Assembly (NCBI RefSeq): GCF_900198195.1 | Contig: NZ_LT899436.1 | Location: 2,757,001 to 2,821,000 of the forward strand | Origin: Tenacibaculum jejuense | Lineage (GTDB): Bacteria; Bacteroidota; Bacteroidia; Flavobacteriales; Flavobacteriaceae | DNA length: 64,000 bases | Direction of reading: 5' to 3' | Part shown: in pieces, positions 53,119-62,436 of the stretch | How positions within the stretch are numbered: position 1 is the first letter of the stretch | Layout of the letters: the number at the start of each line of letters is the position of its first letter | Notes under the pieces: model-generated | The model's input: the letters and a program-made list of their open reading frames with translations, nothing else | Told to the model about the DNA's origin: nothing | The model's database searches: none | Made by a program: the position numbers and the translations under genes

Positions 53119-53868
53119 TCACTCATTACCTACTCTGAAATTATTCCAATCTATTTCTAATAATCTTAAAATTCTAAATAAATCAAATTCTTTCTCTTCT
53201 CTTATTGATCTTGATATTTCTTTAACCAAAAAGACATTAATTAAAAACTCATAGTTTTTATTTGAAGAATCAATAAAATAAGGAATTAACTCTGTCGGCT
53301 TACTTATATTAGTTTTATATTCCCAATTCCCTTGTTTTTTTTCTCTTACTAACTCCCCCAAAAAGACAATAAAATTTAGATAATATTTTTTATATAGATC
53401 CTCTAAACTAGAATACTCATTAATTTTTATATTTAACTCATGTAAATCAATCTCCTTTAAATTATTATTAACCCTATTATAGTTAATTTCCTTTAAGAAA
53501 TTTTTAATTATACTTTCTTTGTGCTTATCAATATTAGTAATCAAGTAGTTCTTATCCTTAAGTGGACTAAAAATATTTTCTTGCTCATCTAACTCCAAAC
53601 TTTCCAAAAAAGTTTTTCTGTTTTCAAAAAGATAAAGTTCATTTTTTAAGTTATCCTCCTTGATATAAAAGTTTCCATCGCATTCAAAATAAACTTTTGG
53701 AGATGAAAACTCTTCCCAACTAGCATTTGCATTATTAAGTTTTACACATGAATGTTTAGAGAGCAAATCAGCATACTCTTTTTTACTCAATTTTCTCATA
53801 TTTTTATTGATTTTATTCTGAGCAAACATACAATTGATAGATATAATATATAGAAAAAATCTTATCAT
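53119..53868 (-). CDS. putative immunity protein 1 of the Rhs nuclease toxin
   Basis: 249 residues as an open frame starting 2 bp after the toxin stop. The first 23 residues look like a signal peptide (MIRFFLYIISINCMFAQ), but a second ATG at codon 24 (MRKLSKKEYADLL) would give a 226-residue cytosolic protein, which is what a nuclease inhibitor needs. The rest is Lys/Glu-rich and helical (LKEINYNRVNNNLKEIDLHELNI; FDLFRILRLLEIDWNNF). Family not recognised; function inferred from position. Confidence 0.65.
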   Translation of the reverse strand: MIRFFLYIISINCMFAQNKINKNMRKLSKKEYADLLSKHSCVKLNNANASWEEFSSPKVYFECDGNFYIKEDNLKNELYLFENRKTFLESLELDEQENIFSPLKDKNYLITNIDKHKESIIKNFLKEINYNRVNNNLKEIDLHELNIKINEYSSLEDLYKKYYLNFIVFLGELVREKKQGNWEYKTNISKPTELIPYFIDSSNKNYEFLINVFLVKEISRSIREEKEFDLFRILRLLEIDWNNFRVGNE

Positions 53869-53870
53869 TA

Positions 53871-56800
53871 TTAGTATTTTAAAATTACACCATTTTTAGA
53901 GCCAGCTCCATATCTACCACCACGCTTTTGATCTATCCATCTTACTTCGTATCCTGATTTTGATTTTCTGTATTGCGCTATGAATTGAGTGACCTTTATA
54001 TTATGTCTTAACTTAATTATACCTCTGAGTTTAGGTGAAATTTTAGTATCAGACGTTGTTGCGTAAACTAAAGCCAAATAACCTCGTTTTGCCATTGGTG
54101 GGTTAGATTTAACTAATTGTTCTGCAAATCCCATCATTTGAGAACCTTCTCTTGTACCTAATTTAATCTTAGTCCTACTATTTTTTGCTTTAACCTCATG
54201 CCATGTAGCATCTGGAACCAAAGTACCTCTAACACGAAGCCAGCTTTCTCTTATTATAAATTTTGCAGAAGATTTACCATCAGGTACTTTAACACCTCTT
54301 AAATTTAAATCTATTGAAGCATGATAACCTATTATCCTTGCATTAGCAAATTCATGATAAGCTTGTTCAAAAATATCACCTGCAATATCATTAAGTTTTC
54401 CATCAGAATTATCTGCCGTTATACCGGTTAATTCCCTAGTTATATCAAGTAATTTATTTTTGGTGAGATCTAACCATTCATTCTCAGAATTATTTCCCTG
54501 CTCTTCATTACTAGCTCCATTTCCAAACGCTTCATGAGCAGAAGCACCATTATCTACAGCTCTCCAACCAGCTTCGACATTTGCTACCCACTTATCATGC
54601 TCTGATTCTGAATCTGCACCACTTGGATCAGACCAATATACAGGATTGTTATCAAAAGCTTGATAGGGTGAATAATCATAATGTATAACAGGGTCAATAC
54701 CTGTCCAACGAGCTATTGCAGGATCATAACTACGCACATCCATTTCATGAAGATTAAGACCTAAGCTTTCATTGTACTCAATTCCATTATACCCAAACTT
54801 CTGCGCAGTACTATTTCCAAGACTCGAAACATTGTTATTATATCCTTTATGTTTGAGTCCAAAAGGATAATAATTAGATTCTTCTATAATTTCATTTTGG
54901 GTAATGTTACCATCTCCATTATTGTCGGTATATGATAAACGAACATTCCCTAAATGATCTTTGTATTGGTATACGTAATCCATCTCGACTCCGCTCGATG
55001 TGACATTTGCTTTTACATATCCTTCTGGGTGGTTAAAGAATTGTAATTTATCTCTTTCATATATATAATTCCCAGCATAACTAGTAAAGCTTTCTTCTCC
55101 TGTAGTTTCATTAACAGATTGTTTATAAAGTTTAACACCAGAAGCATCATATTTATAACTTATACTGCTATCATCTTCAAAACTTACAGATATGGGTAAG
55201 TTTAAATGATTGTATCTAATGTTAGTGATTTTCTTATTCTTATCAATTATCATGTTTCCATTGGCATCGTAAGCATAATCATCAGTAGTATTTGTACCAT
55301 CTTTGAAACCATAGACTTTATTTCCTGCATCTGAAACCGTTTTCAATTTGTTGCTATAATTAAAATAACCATAGGTAAGTCTATCCATATTATAATCAAC
55401 TCCATTTTCTTGGTAACCATGTCTATGTAATTTCAATATATTTCCATTTTTATCATAGCTCACACCAAAAAGATCATAATAAGGTGTTTCAACACCTATT
55501 GCATTTGTAATCCTATTTAATGCATCATAAGAGTAATTGTAAGTTTTTGTAGTTTTATCTACATTCTCTGTTTGCCAACGAGTTTGGGCGATATTTCCAT
55601 TATATAAGCGTTTGCTTAATTCCACATCTGAATCGTTATACTTTATGCTAAAGTTAAACAAATCATTGTCATTATGCACATCTTCGTTAATATTTGTTAA
55701 CCATCCGCGTACATTGTACTTGTAATCAACTTTTTGTAGTCCTTTACTGTTGTCTACAATCTTAAAGTCTTTGATTTTAGCTCCGTTATGATACATAGAA
55801 ATATCTCCTAATAAAGAACCTGATGATCTTTTTTCTGAGATATAAAAGGTTTCTCCATTTTTCTTATAGTGAACTTGATCTCCTATTCGTTCAACCCTTA
55901 AAATATCTCCTTTTTTATGTGTCGTTTTTTGACCTTTATTACTACCTGATTCGTAAATAAAAATCCTTGAATTATTTAAAACATAAATCGCAAAATCAAT
56001 AGTACTAAAATGAGAGTTTGTATTATCACTAGATAAACCTGCCATATAATATTTCCCATTAGCTTCTGATATAAACTCAACATATCCATCTCCATTTATA
56101 CTTCCTTGAGTAGCCAATGCGTGAGACCAGCCTATAGCTCCTGTCTTGGTAATGATATTATTACTTATAGAAAGTCCACTAGTAACATCTTTATAACCTA
56201 CTTTTGTTCCATTTCCTACGAGTTTACTTTCTAATTGCCCTAAATCATCATAATTATTTTTTACAATTCGTTCTGAAGTTTGATTGTTTACCTGTTGGTT
56301 TTGACTCACTAAACGATCCATATGATCGTATTCAAAACGATCTACTGTAATAATATCAGTCTTTCCTGTTTTCTTATGTGTCGTTTTGGTCTCTAACACT
56401 TTTCCTGTAAAATCATCTAACTTACTTTCTACAATATCAATTGTATTCAAATAATCATTTTTACTATACACATAAATTGGACGTGCTTTTTCATCATAAT
56501 AGCTTACGGTAGTAATCCAATTATTGGTTCCTAAAACACGTACTTTAGTTACTGTAGCTAAACCTTTAGTTCTACTAGTTGATGTTTGTCCGTAACTTGT
56601 TGTTACTGTATTTGATAATCCACTTGGTAAATCTACATAAGTATCGTAGTAGTTTATTGTTTGTGTAGTCAAATGATAAGAGTTCGGATAACCTTTATTT
56701 GAATAAAATACAGATACACCATTATAATTTTTGGAATTTGTTTTATCCTCAAAATATCTGGTTGTATTACCTGCTAAATAATTATCTACAATTACTTGAT

Positions 56801-58544
56801 GAGTAGTTCTACTTCTACCTCCTGAATCATAGTAAATACCTGTATATACTACTCTTCCCAATTTATCATACTTTGTAAATAACCATTGTTTTTTTGCTTT
56901 TAAATTGGCGTCTTGTGTCATCACAGGACGATCTAATCTATCATAAACGATGTATTCCCAACCTTTACCAGGGATTTTCTTTTCTACCAAACGATTTCTG
57001 TAATCATATTTGTATTGATAACATAGCTCGTTTAATTTTGTACTAGTAGGTTTACTTACTGTTCCTTCAGACTTTGGTGGAATTACATAAGTTAAATTAC
57101 CAAAATCATCATATACATAATATGTATCGTGTCGCTGACTATTATTGTACGTACGTTTCAATACGACTTGTCCTTGCTTATTTTTAAACTCTTCTGTAGT
57201 GTGATCTAAACCAGATGTCCAGTTTTCATCTTTCGTTATAGTTTTATACAATTCACCAGCTTTATAATAACCACTATTATTACTACTAGATGTGTTTAAT
57301 TGTAATGTTGGAGTATAAGTATTATTTGAAAAACTAGTTGTTACATAATAAGCTCTTACATCTCTGTTACCATTAGTTTGATAATCAAATCGAATTTCGT
57401 GATTGTTCCCTAATTTCCAATCTGATCCTGGTGCAGCTTGTTCTAATACTCTATTTAACGGTGAGTTATCAAAACTCTTTTCTGAATAGGCATTAATTTC
57501 CACCGGAATTGTTACTCCTGCAAAATCCTTCGCATATTTCTGACCATAGTATGTTTGCGTTGCTAACCCCACATCTCCTGTTCGTAAATTCGCATTATTA
57601 GATCCACTTGTAAATGGTAAATACTCTTTGGTTTGTCTTCCTAAAGCATCATAAGAAACATGAGTGATGATATCTTTAGTCTGCTCTTCACCGACTAAAG
57701 TCGTTGGTCGATTTACAATAGCATTTAACGATGTTTCACTTCCGTCTATTTCTTGAAATAATGGACTCCAAAAGTATTGACGAACACTGGTGTCTGTAGT
57801 ATAATATAAATAACTTCTTAATTGAGTTGTTTTAGTATCTGGTCTCCATGTAAATTCTGTACCATTTGAAATTTTGTTTCCATTTACATCATAAACTCCA
57901 CTCACTCCTGTATATCCTCCTTTGTAATTATAAGGATGAACTATACCTACTAGTAAATACCAAGTATTTGCTTGAGGTAATAAAATATGCTTAAAATACG
58001 GATTGTTATTAACTGTTCCATTTAAGTTATTTACGTTACGAGTACCATGGTATGTTCTACCTTGAGCGACACCGCCCACTTTGTTTTTCTTAACCCAAAT
58101 AGTATAACGATAGGTTTTGGTGTTATCTACAGGAAAATAATCTGTATTCCAACCGCCATCTGCGTTACTTGTGGCATCTGGTATACATTCCCATAATAAA
58201 TCTGTTCCACCAAATGGAGTTGTTCCTGAGATGATGCGATTTTCTGAATCTGATCCATTTCTATTATAAAAACCTGTAGAACCTGTATTTCCTGATGTCC
58301 AATCTATCGGTAGATTATTATTTGAAAGTGTTTTTCCACCTGCTTCTAATGCAATACTTTGTTTTAGTCTTCCTAGACCATCAAAATACTGAATATTAGT
58401 CATCACTTTATTCTTATCATGACCATTAAGTGGTGTAGTTCTGGCTTCTTTGTATGTTTTTGTAAGCACATAGTTCTCATTAGTATTCTGGGAGAATACA
58501 AACATAGGCACTACTAAACCTAGTATATATAATAACTTTTTCAT
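53871..58544 (-). CDS. YD-repeat (Rhs) toxin with DUF6443-type N-terminus and PD-(D/E)XK nuclease tip
   Basis: 1557 residues from ATG 58544, which gives the signal peptide MKKLLYILGLVVPMFVFSQ; the upstream in-frame ATG would overlap the preceding gene. YVLTKTYKEARTTPLNG and YFDGLGRLKQ mark the DUF6443-like start; many YD repeats follow (YDDFGNLTYVIPP, YKYDYRNRLVEKKIPGKGWEYIVYDRLDR), then the Rhs core end (YYPFGLKHKGYNN, NGIEYNESLGLNLHEMDVRSYDPAIARWTGIDP) and DPSG at 1306-1309. The variable tip, ~1310-1557, has Glu1393, Asp1445 (VPDAT), Glu1450 and Lys1452 (HEVKAK), and GSQMMGFAEQL: a predicted nuclease. The tip is basic at its end. Confidence 0.88.
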   Translation of the reverse strand: MKKLLYILGLVVPMFVFSQNTNENYVLTKTYKEARTTPLNGHDKNKVMTNIQYFDGLGRLKQSIALEAGGKTLSNNNLPIDWTSGNTGSTGFYNRNGSDSENRIISGTTPFGGTDLLWECIPDATSNADGGWNTDYFPVDNTKTYRYTIWVKKNKVGGVAQGRTYHGTRNVNNLNGTVNNNPYFKHILLPQANTWYLLVGIVHPYNYKGGYTGVSGVYDVNGNKISNGTEFTWRPDTKTTQLRSYLYYTTDTSVRQYFWSPLFQEIDGSETSLNAIVNRPTTLVGEEQTKDIITHVSYDALGRQTKEYLPFTSGSNNANLRTGDVGLATQTYYGQKYAKDFAGVTIPVEINAYSEKSFDNSPLNRVLEQAAPGSDWKLGNNHEIRFDYQTNGNRDVRAYYVTTSFSNNTYTPTLQLNTSSSNNSGYYKAGELYKTITKDENWTSGLDHTTEEFKNKQGQVVLKRTYNNSQRHDTYYVYDDFGNLTYVIPPKSEGTVSKPTSTKLNELCYQYKYDYRNRLVEKKIPGKGWEYIVYDRLDRPVMTQDANLKAKKQWLFTKYDKLGRVVYTGIYYDSGGRSRTTHQVIVDNYLAGNTTRYFEDKTNSKNYNGVSVFYSNKGYPNSYHLTTQTINYYDTYVDLPSGLSNTVTTSYGQTSTSRTKGLATVTKVRVLGTNNWITTVSYYDEKARPIYVYSKNDYLNTIDIVESKLDDFTGKVLETKTTHKKTGKTDIITVDRFEYDHMDRLVSQNQQVNNQTSERIVKNNYDDLGQLESKLVGNGTKVGYKDVTSGLSISNNIITKTGAIGWSHALATQGSINGDGYVEFISEANGKYYMAGLSSDNTNSHFSTIDFAIYVLNNSRIFIYESGSNKGQKTTHKKGDILRVERIGDQVHYKKNGETFYISEKRSSGSLLGDISMYHNGAKIKDFKIVDNSKGLQKVDYKYNVRGWLTNINEDVHNDNDLFNFSIKYNDSDVELSKRLYNGNIAQTRWQTENVDKTTKTYNYSYDALNRITNAIGVETPYYDLFGVSYDKNGNILKLHRHGYQENGVDYNMDRLTYGYFNYSNKLKTVSDAGNKVYGFKDGTNTTDDYAYDANGNMIIDKNKKITNIRYNHLNLPISVSFEDDSSISYKYDASGVKLYKQSVNETTGEESFTSYAGNYIYERDKLQFFNHPEGYVKANVTSSGVEMDYVYQYKDHLGNVRLSYTDNNGDGNITQNEIIEESNYYPFGLKHKGYNNNVSSLGNSTAQKFGYNGIEYNESLGLNLHEMDVRSYDPAIARWTGIDPVIHYDYSPYQAFDNNPVYWSDPSGADSESEHDKWVANVEAGWRAVDNGASAHEAFGNGASNEEQGNNSENEWLDLTKNKLLDITRELTGITADNSDGKLNDIAGDIFEQAYHEFANARIIGYHASIDLNLRGVKVPDGKSSAKFIIRESWLRVRGTLVPDATWHEVKAKNSRTKIKLGTREGSQMMGFAEQLVKSNPPMAKRGYLALVYATTSDTKISPKLRGIIKLRHNIKVTQFIAQYRKSKSGYEVRWIDQKRGGRYGAGSKNGVILKY

Positions 58545-58551
58545 TTTCTTT

Positions 58552-61500
58552 TTAGTTTTTGTAGTTGTACTGATGTTCTGTGACAATATGACCGTCTGAA
58601 TTTTTAATCACTTTTAAACGGTTGAACACATCATATTCGTAATACACCGTTTCTCCTCTTGGATCAGTAATACTAGTTACACCTATTAAAGGGTCGTAAG
58701 TGAATGTTGTTACTTGAGCCGTAGCCAATATTGATGATTCTCTTAATTTTTGTAACGCATTTCTTAAAGCACCTTCTTTTCCTAATGTACCTTGTGTACG
58801 ATCATTATCTACATTAGATAAGTTCTGGATTTTTAATAAGGAATTATAATAAGTACTCGGTAAACCATTAATTGCTGAAGTTACTTCTGTTTTAGTAGCT
58901 CCTTCGATCTTAGCAATCGGTTTGGTTTCATTATATCCCCAAATATAAACGACTGATGTTCCGTCTGCTTTACTAACTTCTGTCGGATTTCCTTTCGTGT
59001 CATAACTATGATATACAACTCGGTCCTCTAAAGCTTGAGTTCCTTTACTTGTTTGAATCATTTCTGGTAGATATAAATCTGGTCCAAAAAACTTATACTT
59101 GGTCTTTTGATGACTTAATTTAGTTACTGTTGTCCCTTTTTTTCTTATTACCTCAACTTCCACTGGTTCTGATATACGGTGTAAATATTTTAAGTTGTTA
59201 TCATTTACCTCATGCGCATATTTAGTTTTAGTAATAATCTCTTCTCCTTTACTATTGGTGGTTTTAGTAACTAAAGGTTGATAATTATTTAAGCTATAAT
59301 CGTATGTAGTATTACTTGTTGTTGATGTCTCATTTCCTAATGCATCGTAAAAATATTGCTTTGAAATACTTTCCTTCATAAATGGTAAACCATACTCGTA
59401 ATACGCAGGACGAACATCAATAAAATTTGCTGGATTGGTACAGCCTTCACAAGATGTGAATGCAAAATACGTTTTAAAACTACTAAATGTTCTTCCTTTT
59501 AAAGATATTGCAGATGAGCATGATTCATTTTCACTGTATTTGAAAAAATAACGTTCACTAGAAATAATCTCATAATCATATTGATTTGTGGTTTTACTTA
59601 CTTTTCTACCAGTACTATCATAAGCTATATTTTCTAATAAATTTCCTCTTTTAAAATCTAAATCCTTATCTGGAGTATTATTATAAATAGGTGAAATATC
59701 TTCATAAAAATCTGCATCATATGCAGGAAAGTCTATGGCATTTGTATACAACATAGTACTTTTTCCATTATTGTCTTGATAGGTTTCTACATTTTTATAT
59801 CCAACGTAATTCCCTTTACTCATATTTGCTTCTACACTTCTACCAAAACGTTCAATTAAAAAAGATAAATCTTTAGCATTACCACTGCATGGTGGAGCTC
59901 CTAATTGCCCTAAAGCAAATTTATTTCTTAAATTTACCTTTAAACGTTTTACAGATTTCCTCCTTGTTCCTAAAGCTCCATCAAACGATCCAGAACTGTA
60001 GCTAGTTCCTGAGATTCCATAACGGCTCATAGTAGTGTTATCAAACAAAGGGTAATTGTAACTTACTTTTGTTTGCTGTTCATTTCCTTCCATAAAACGT
60101 ATCTCTTTAATTCTAAAACCTCCTCCTGTTTTATGTTTTACATTTGGTCCCTTATATCTACTGTAACGTAAAGTGATACGTGTTGATACTTCTGCTGGAC
60201 CTAGATTAGGATTTGGGAAATAACTACTAGAGTTTAAACGAACCTGATAACTTCCTTTTTTTAAAAATATTTTTTCTGTCGTTTCATCTAAACTTACCAA
60301 ATTGGTAATATCTGAAGTATTAGCAGGAATTATTTCGATGTAATGGTTGTTTATTCCTTCACTACTTCCTGATGTGTTTCCTAGAATAATTGAAACATCT
60401 GCATCATTTGGAATCTGTAAAAAAAGGCTATTGTTTGAACCTGAATTTAAAGGGTTTCCTCTTAATGTAATGTTATTAATAGCTGTTATACTTTCGTAAT
60501 TTTCATCAATATCTTTAGGATCAATTAAAACATCTCCTAAAAATGAAAACTCATGTGGTTCGAATGTAAATTCCTTTGTTCCACCTGTTGGGTATGTAAT
60601 TTCTTTTAGTAAACCTGCATTAATATTTCCATTTACTAAAACGTCACCAATTAATGTAAGATCTGTGTTGCTAGTAAGTTTAGGTGCTTTGTAATATCCC
60701 CAAGCATCTTTTTCTGGACTACCATAACCAGGTAATATATCTTCAGAATGATAAGACAGATTATAATTTTGTCTTTCTGTTCCTGCTTTTTCTGTAACTC
60801 CAGTTAAAAATAATCTGTTTTTTGTTGAAGTTTTATAATTGAAAATAAACTCTTTATTTGGAATAGTTGACGTCGCTTCGAAAACTTCTATCTTTTCTAA
60901 TATACAACCTGTTGAGTTGTCTTGTTCAGGATGACCTCCCTTTATTTTAAAAGCTACTTTACTTCCATCTCTAAAAACTACATCTTTTAACTTCTTTGTA
61001 TTTACTTGTAAAATATTCCATGTAGAAATAATTGCTGGTGGTACTAAAGAAGCATTGTAATCAGCATTTGCATTAGAAGATCCGAAATTACTAGAAAATG
61101 TTACTTGATCTACCTGAGCTTTGGCTCTTTGAACACTTTTAGGACTACTAAAATTAACTACTATATCTTGATAATTGAAGTTACAAACAGTAAAATTATT
61201 CGGAGATTTAATGGCTGTTAAATGCCATGAAGATGTATATCTACTCTCTTTAAAAGAGCTAACATCATCACTAATAAAAGATCCAGATTGACTTTGACCA
61301 GCTTTTCTGCCATGAGTAATCGTTGTTTCTATTGCTTCATTTCCAAACACAAATTGATATCCATTTGGTGTTTTAACAGTAAAACTATTAATCTCATAAG
61401 ACGATCTATCATAATCCAATTCAATCTTTACTCTTTGCGACGACGATAATAATTTTGGTACCAAAGTGTTATTATCATTTACAATAATAAATCTTCCTGA

Positions 61501-62094
61501 ATATCCCATAAAATTGAACTGAAATAAATCAGATTGATAATCAAAATTTTGAATCCCGTATGTTGTATTCCACAAGAACTCTTGATATTCCAAGAGACCA
61601 GGCCCTAATACATTTCTAGAATCGTTTACACCAGATTGAAAATCATATAAGAACTTCACCTGATCATAATATCCACTATGAAAAGATCCTACGTCACCAG
61701 GTGCTCCATCTCCAACTACATTTACCTCTCTTGCTTCATCGTGAATTCCCATAACGGTTCTAGAAATTACACCTCCCGCAAATAAAGACCAACCTGTGCC
61801 AGTCCACCCTGAACGTTCATCAATACGGACTCCCGAAGTATTGTAACTTAATGATGCAGAAAAACCTAAACCTCCATCTAAACCTTTTGAAAACAATGGA
61901 ATTGAAATACTAGGTTGACCTGTATACATTTCAACAGGTACTTCTTCAAATTTCATTAGGTTAGCCACAGTTGGCGATGGTGGTACTACATTCGGAAGAT
62001 CTGTAACCGAATTGTTAGAGCCATCTAAAGATTGTTGTCCACTCCCTACAATAGACAATAACAGCATAGCAATGCTGAACAAATTATTTCTCAT
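58552..62094 (-). CDS. companion RHS-repeat protein of the toxin locus
   Basis: 1180 residues with a signal peptide (MRNNLFSIAMLLLSIVGSGQ). The segment VPVEMYTGQPSISIPLFSKGLDGGLGFSASLSYNTSGVRIDERSGWTGTGWSLFAGGVISR is typical of the N-terminal partner of two-gene Bacteroidetes Rhs loci, like the SpvB/TcB side of a toxin shell. The end carries Rhs repeats (TFTYDPLIGVTSITDPRGETVYYEYDVFNRLKVIKN). It ends 7 bp before the toxin gene starts, so the two are co-transcribed and probably build one cocoon. Confidence 0.85.
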   Translation of the reverse strand: MRNNLFSIAMLLLSIVGSGQQSLDGSNNSVTDLPNVVPPSPTVANLMKFEEVPVEMYTGQPSISIPLFSKGLDGGLGFSASLSYNTSGVRIDERSGWTGTGWSLFAGGVISRTVMGIHDEAREVNVVGDGAPGDVGSFHSGYYDQVKFLYDFQSGVNDSRNVLGPGLLEYQEFLWNTTYGIQNFDYQSDLFQFNFMGYSGRFIIVNDNNTLVPKLLSSSQRVKIELDYDRSSYEINSFTVKTPNGYQFVFGNEAIETTITHGRKAGQSQSGSFISDDVSSFKESRYTSSWHLTAIKSPNNFTVCNFNYQDIVVNFSSPKSVQRAKAQVDQVTFSSNFGSSNANADYNASLVPPAIISTWNILQVNTKKLKDVVFRDGSKVAFKIKGGHPEQDNSTGCILEKIEVFEATSTIPNKEFIFNYKTSTKNRLFLTGVTEKAGTERQNYNLSYHSEDILPGYGSPEKDAWGYYKAPKLTSNTDLTLIGDVLVNGNINAGLLKEITYPTGGTKEFTFEPHEFSFLGDVLIDPKDIDENYESITAINNITLRGNPLNSGSNNSLFLQIPNDADVSIILGNTSGSSEGINNHYIEIIPANTSDITNLVSLDETTEKIFLKKGSYQVRLNSSSYFPNPNLGPAEVSTRITLRYSRYKGPNVKHKTGGGFRIKEIRFMEGNEQQTKVSYNYPLFDNTTMSRYGISGTSYSSGSFDGALGTRRKSVKRLKVNLRNKFALGQLGAPPCSGNAKDLSFLIERFGRSVEANMSKGNYVGYKNVETYQDNNGKSTMLYTNAIDFPAYDADFYEDISPIYNNTPDKDLDFKRGNLLENIAYDSTGRKVSKTTNQYDYEIISSERYFFKYSENESCSSAISLKGRTFSSFKTYFAFTSCEGCTNPANFIDVRPAYYEYGLPFMKESISKQYFYDALGNETSTTSNTTYDYSLNNYQPLVTKTTNSKGEEIITKTKYAHEVNDNNLKYLHRISEPVEVEVIRKKGTTVTKLSHQKTKYKFFGPDLYLPEMIQTSKGTQALEDRVVYHSYDTKGNPTEVSKADGTSVVYIWGYNETKPIAKIEGATKTEVTSAINGLPSTYYNSLLKIQNLSNVDNDRTQGTLGKEGALRNALQKLRESSILATAQVTTFTYDPLIGVTSITDPRGETVYYEYDVFNRLKVIKNSDGHIVTEHQYNYKN

Positions 62095-62436
62095 AAATAA
62101 ATGATTTTTAGCAATTAATTAATAACAATTTTCGAATATTAACTTTTTGCAAATTTACATTATTCTATTAACATTTTCAGATTGTTACAGAGAATTCAAT
62201 ATGTTACCCAACTTTCTAGAAAAAATGATAAAATCTGTAAAATTTTAATGTAAACACATGGTTAACCCTTGTATTTTTAACATAAAAAAGATATTGATAT
62301 TCTTATGAATATGTGAGTGCTTTACTATTTCAGCTATCAAAAAAATTGATTCTTAACACGAAAAACTCGATTGAATTTAATTGTAAAGCCCCAGCTAATT
62401 AACGTATCTTGCAGTCGTTTTTTTTAGGAAAATATT
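62095..62436. other. 342-bp divergent intergenic region with Rhs promoter
   Basis: AT-rich, no gene. On the minus strand TAAATTTG (62150-62157) is a candidate -7 element 55 bp before the Rhs start. On the plus strand AGGA at about 62426-62429 lies 7 bp before the ATG of the next gene and is an unusually good Shine-Dalgarno for this genome. Confidence 0.45.

Noticed and set aside
52834-53160. plus-strand open frame of 108 codons between the immunity genes
   Set aside because: It runs antisense through the toxin remnant, a terminator and a hairpin repeat, and has no family-like sequence; the minus-strand reading explains the region better.
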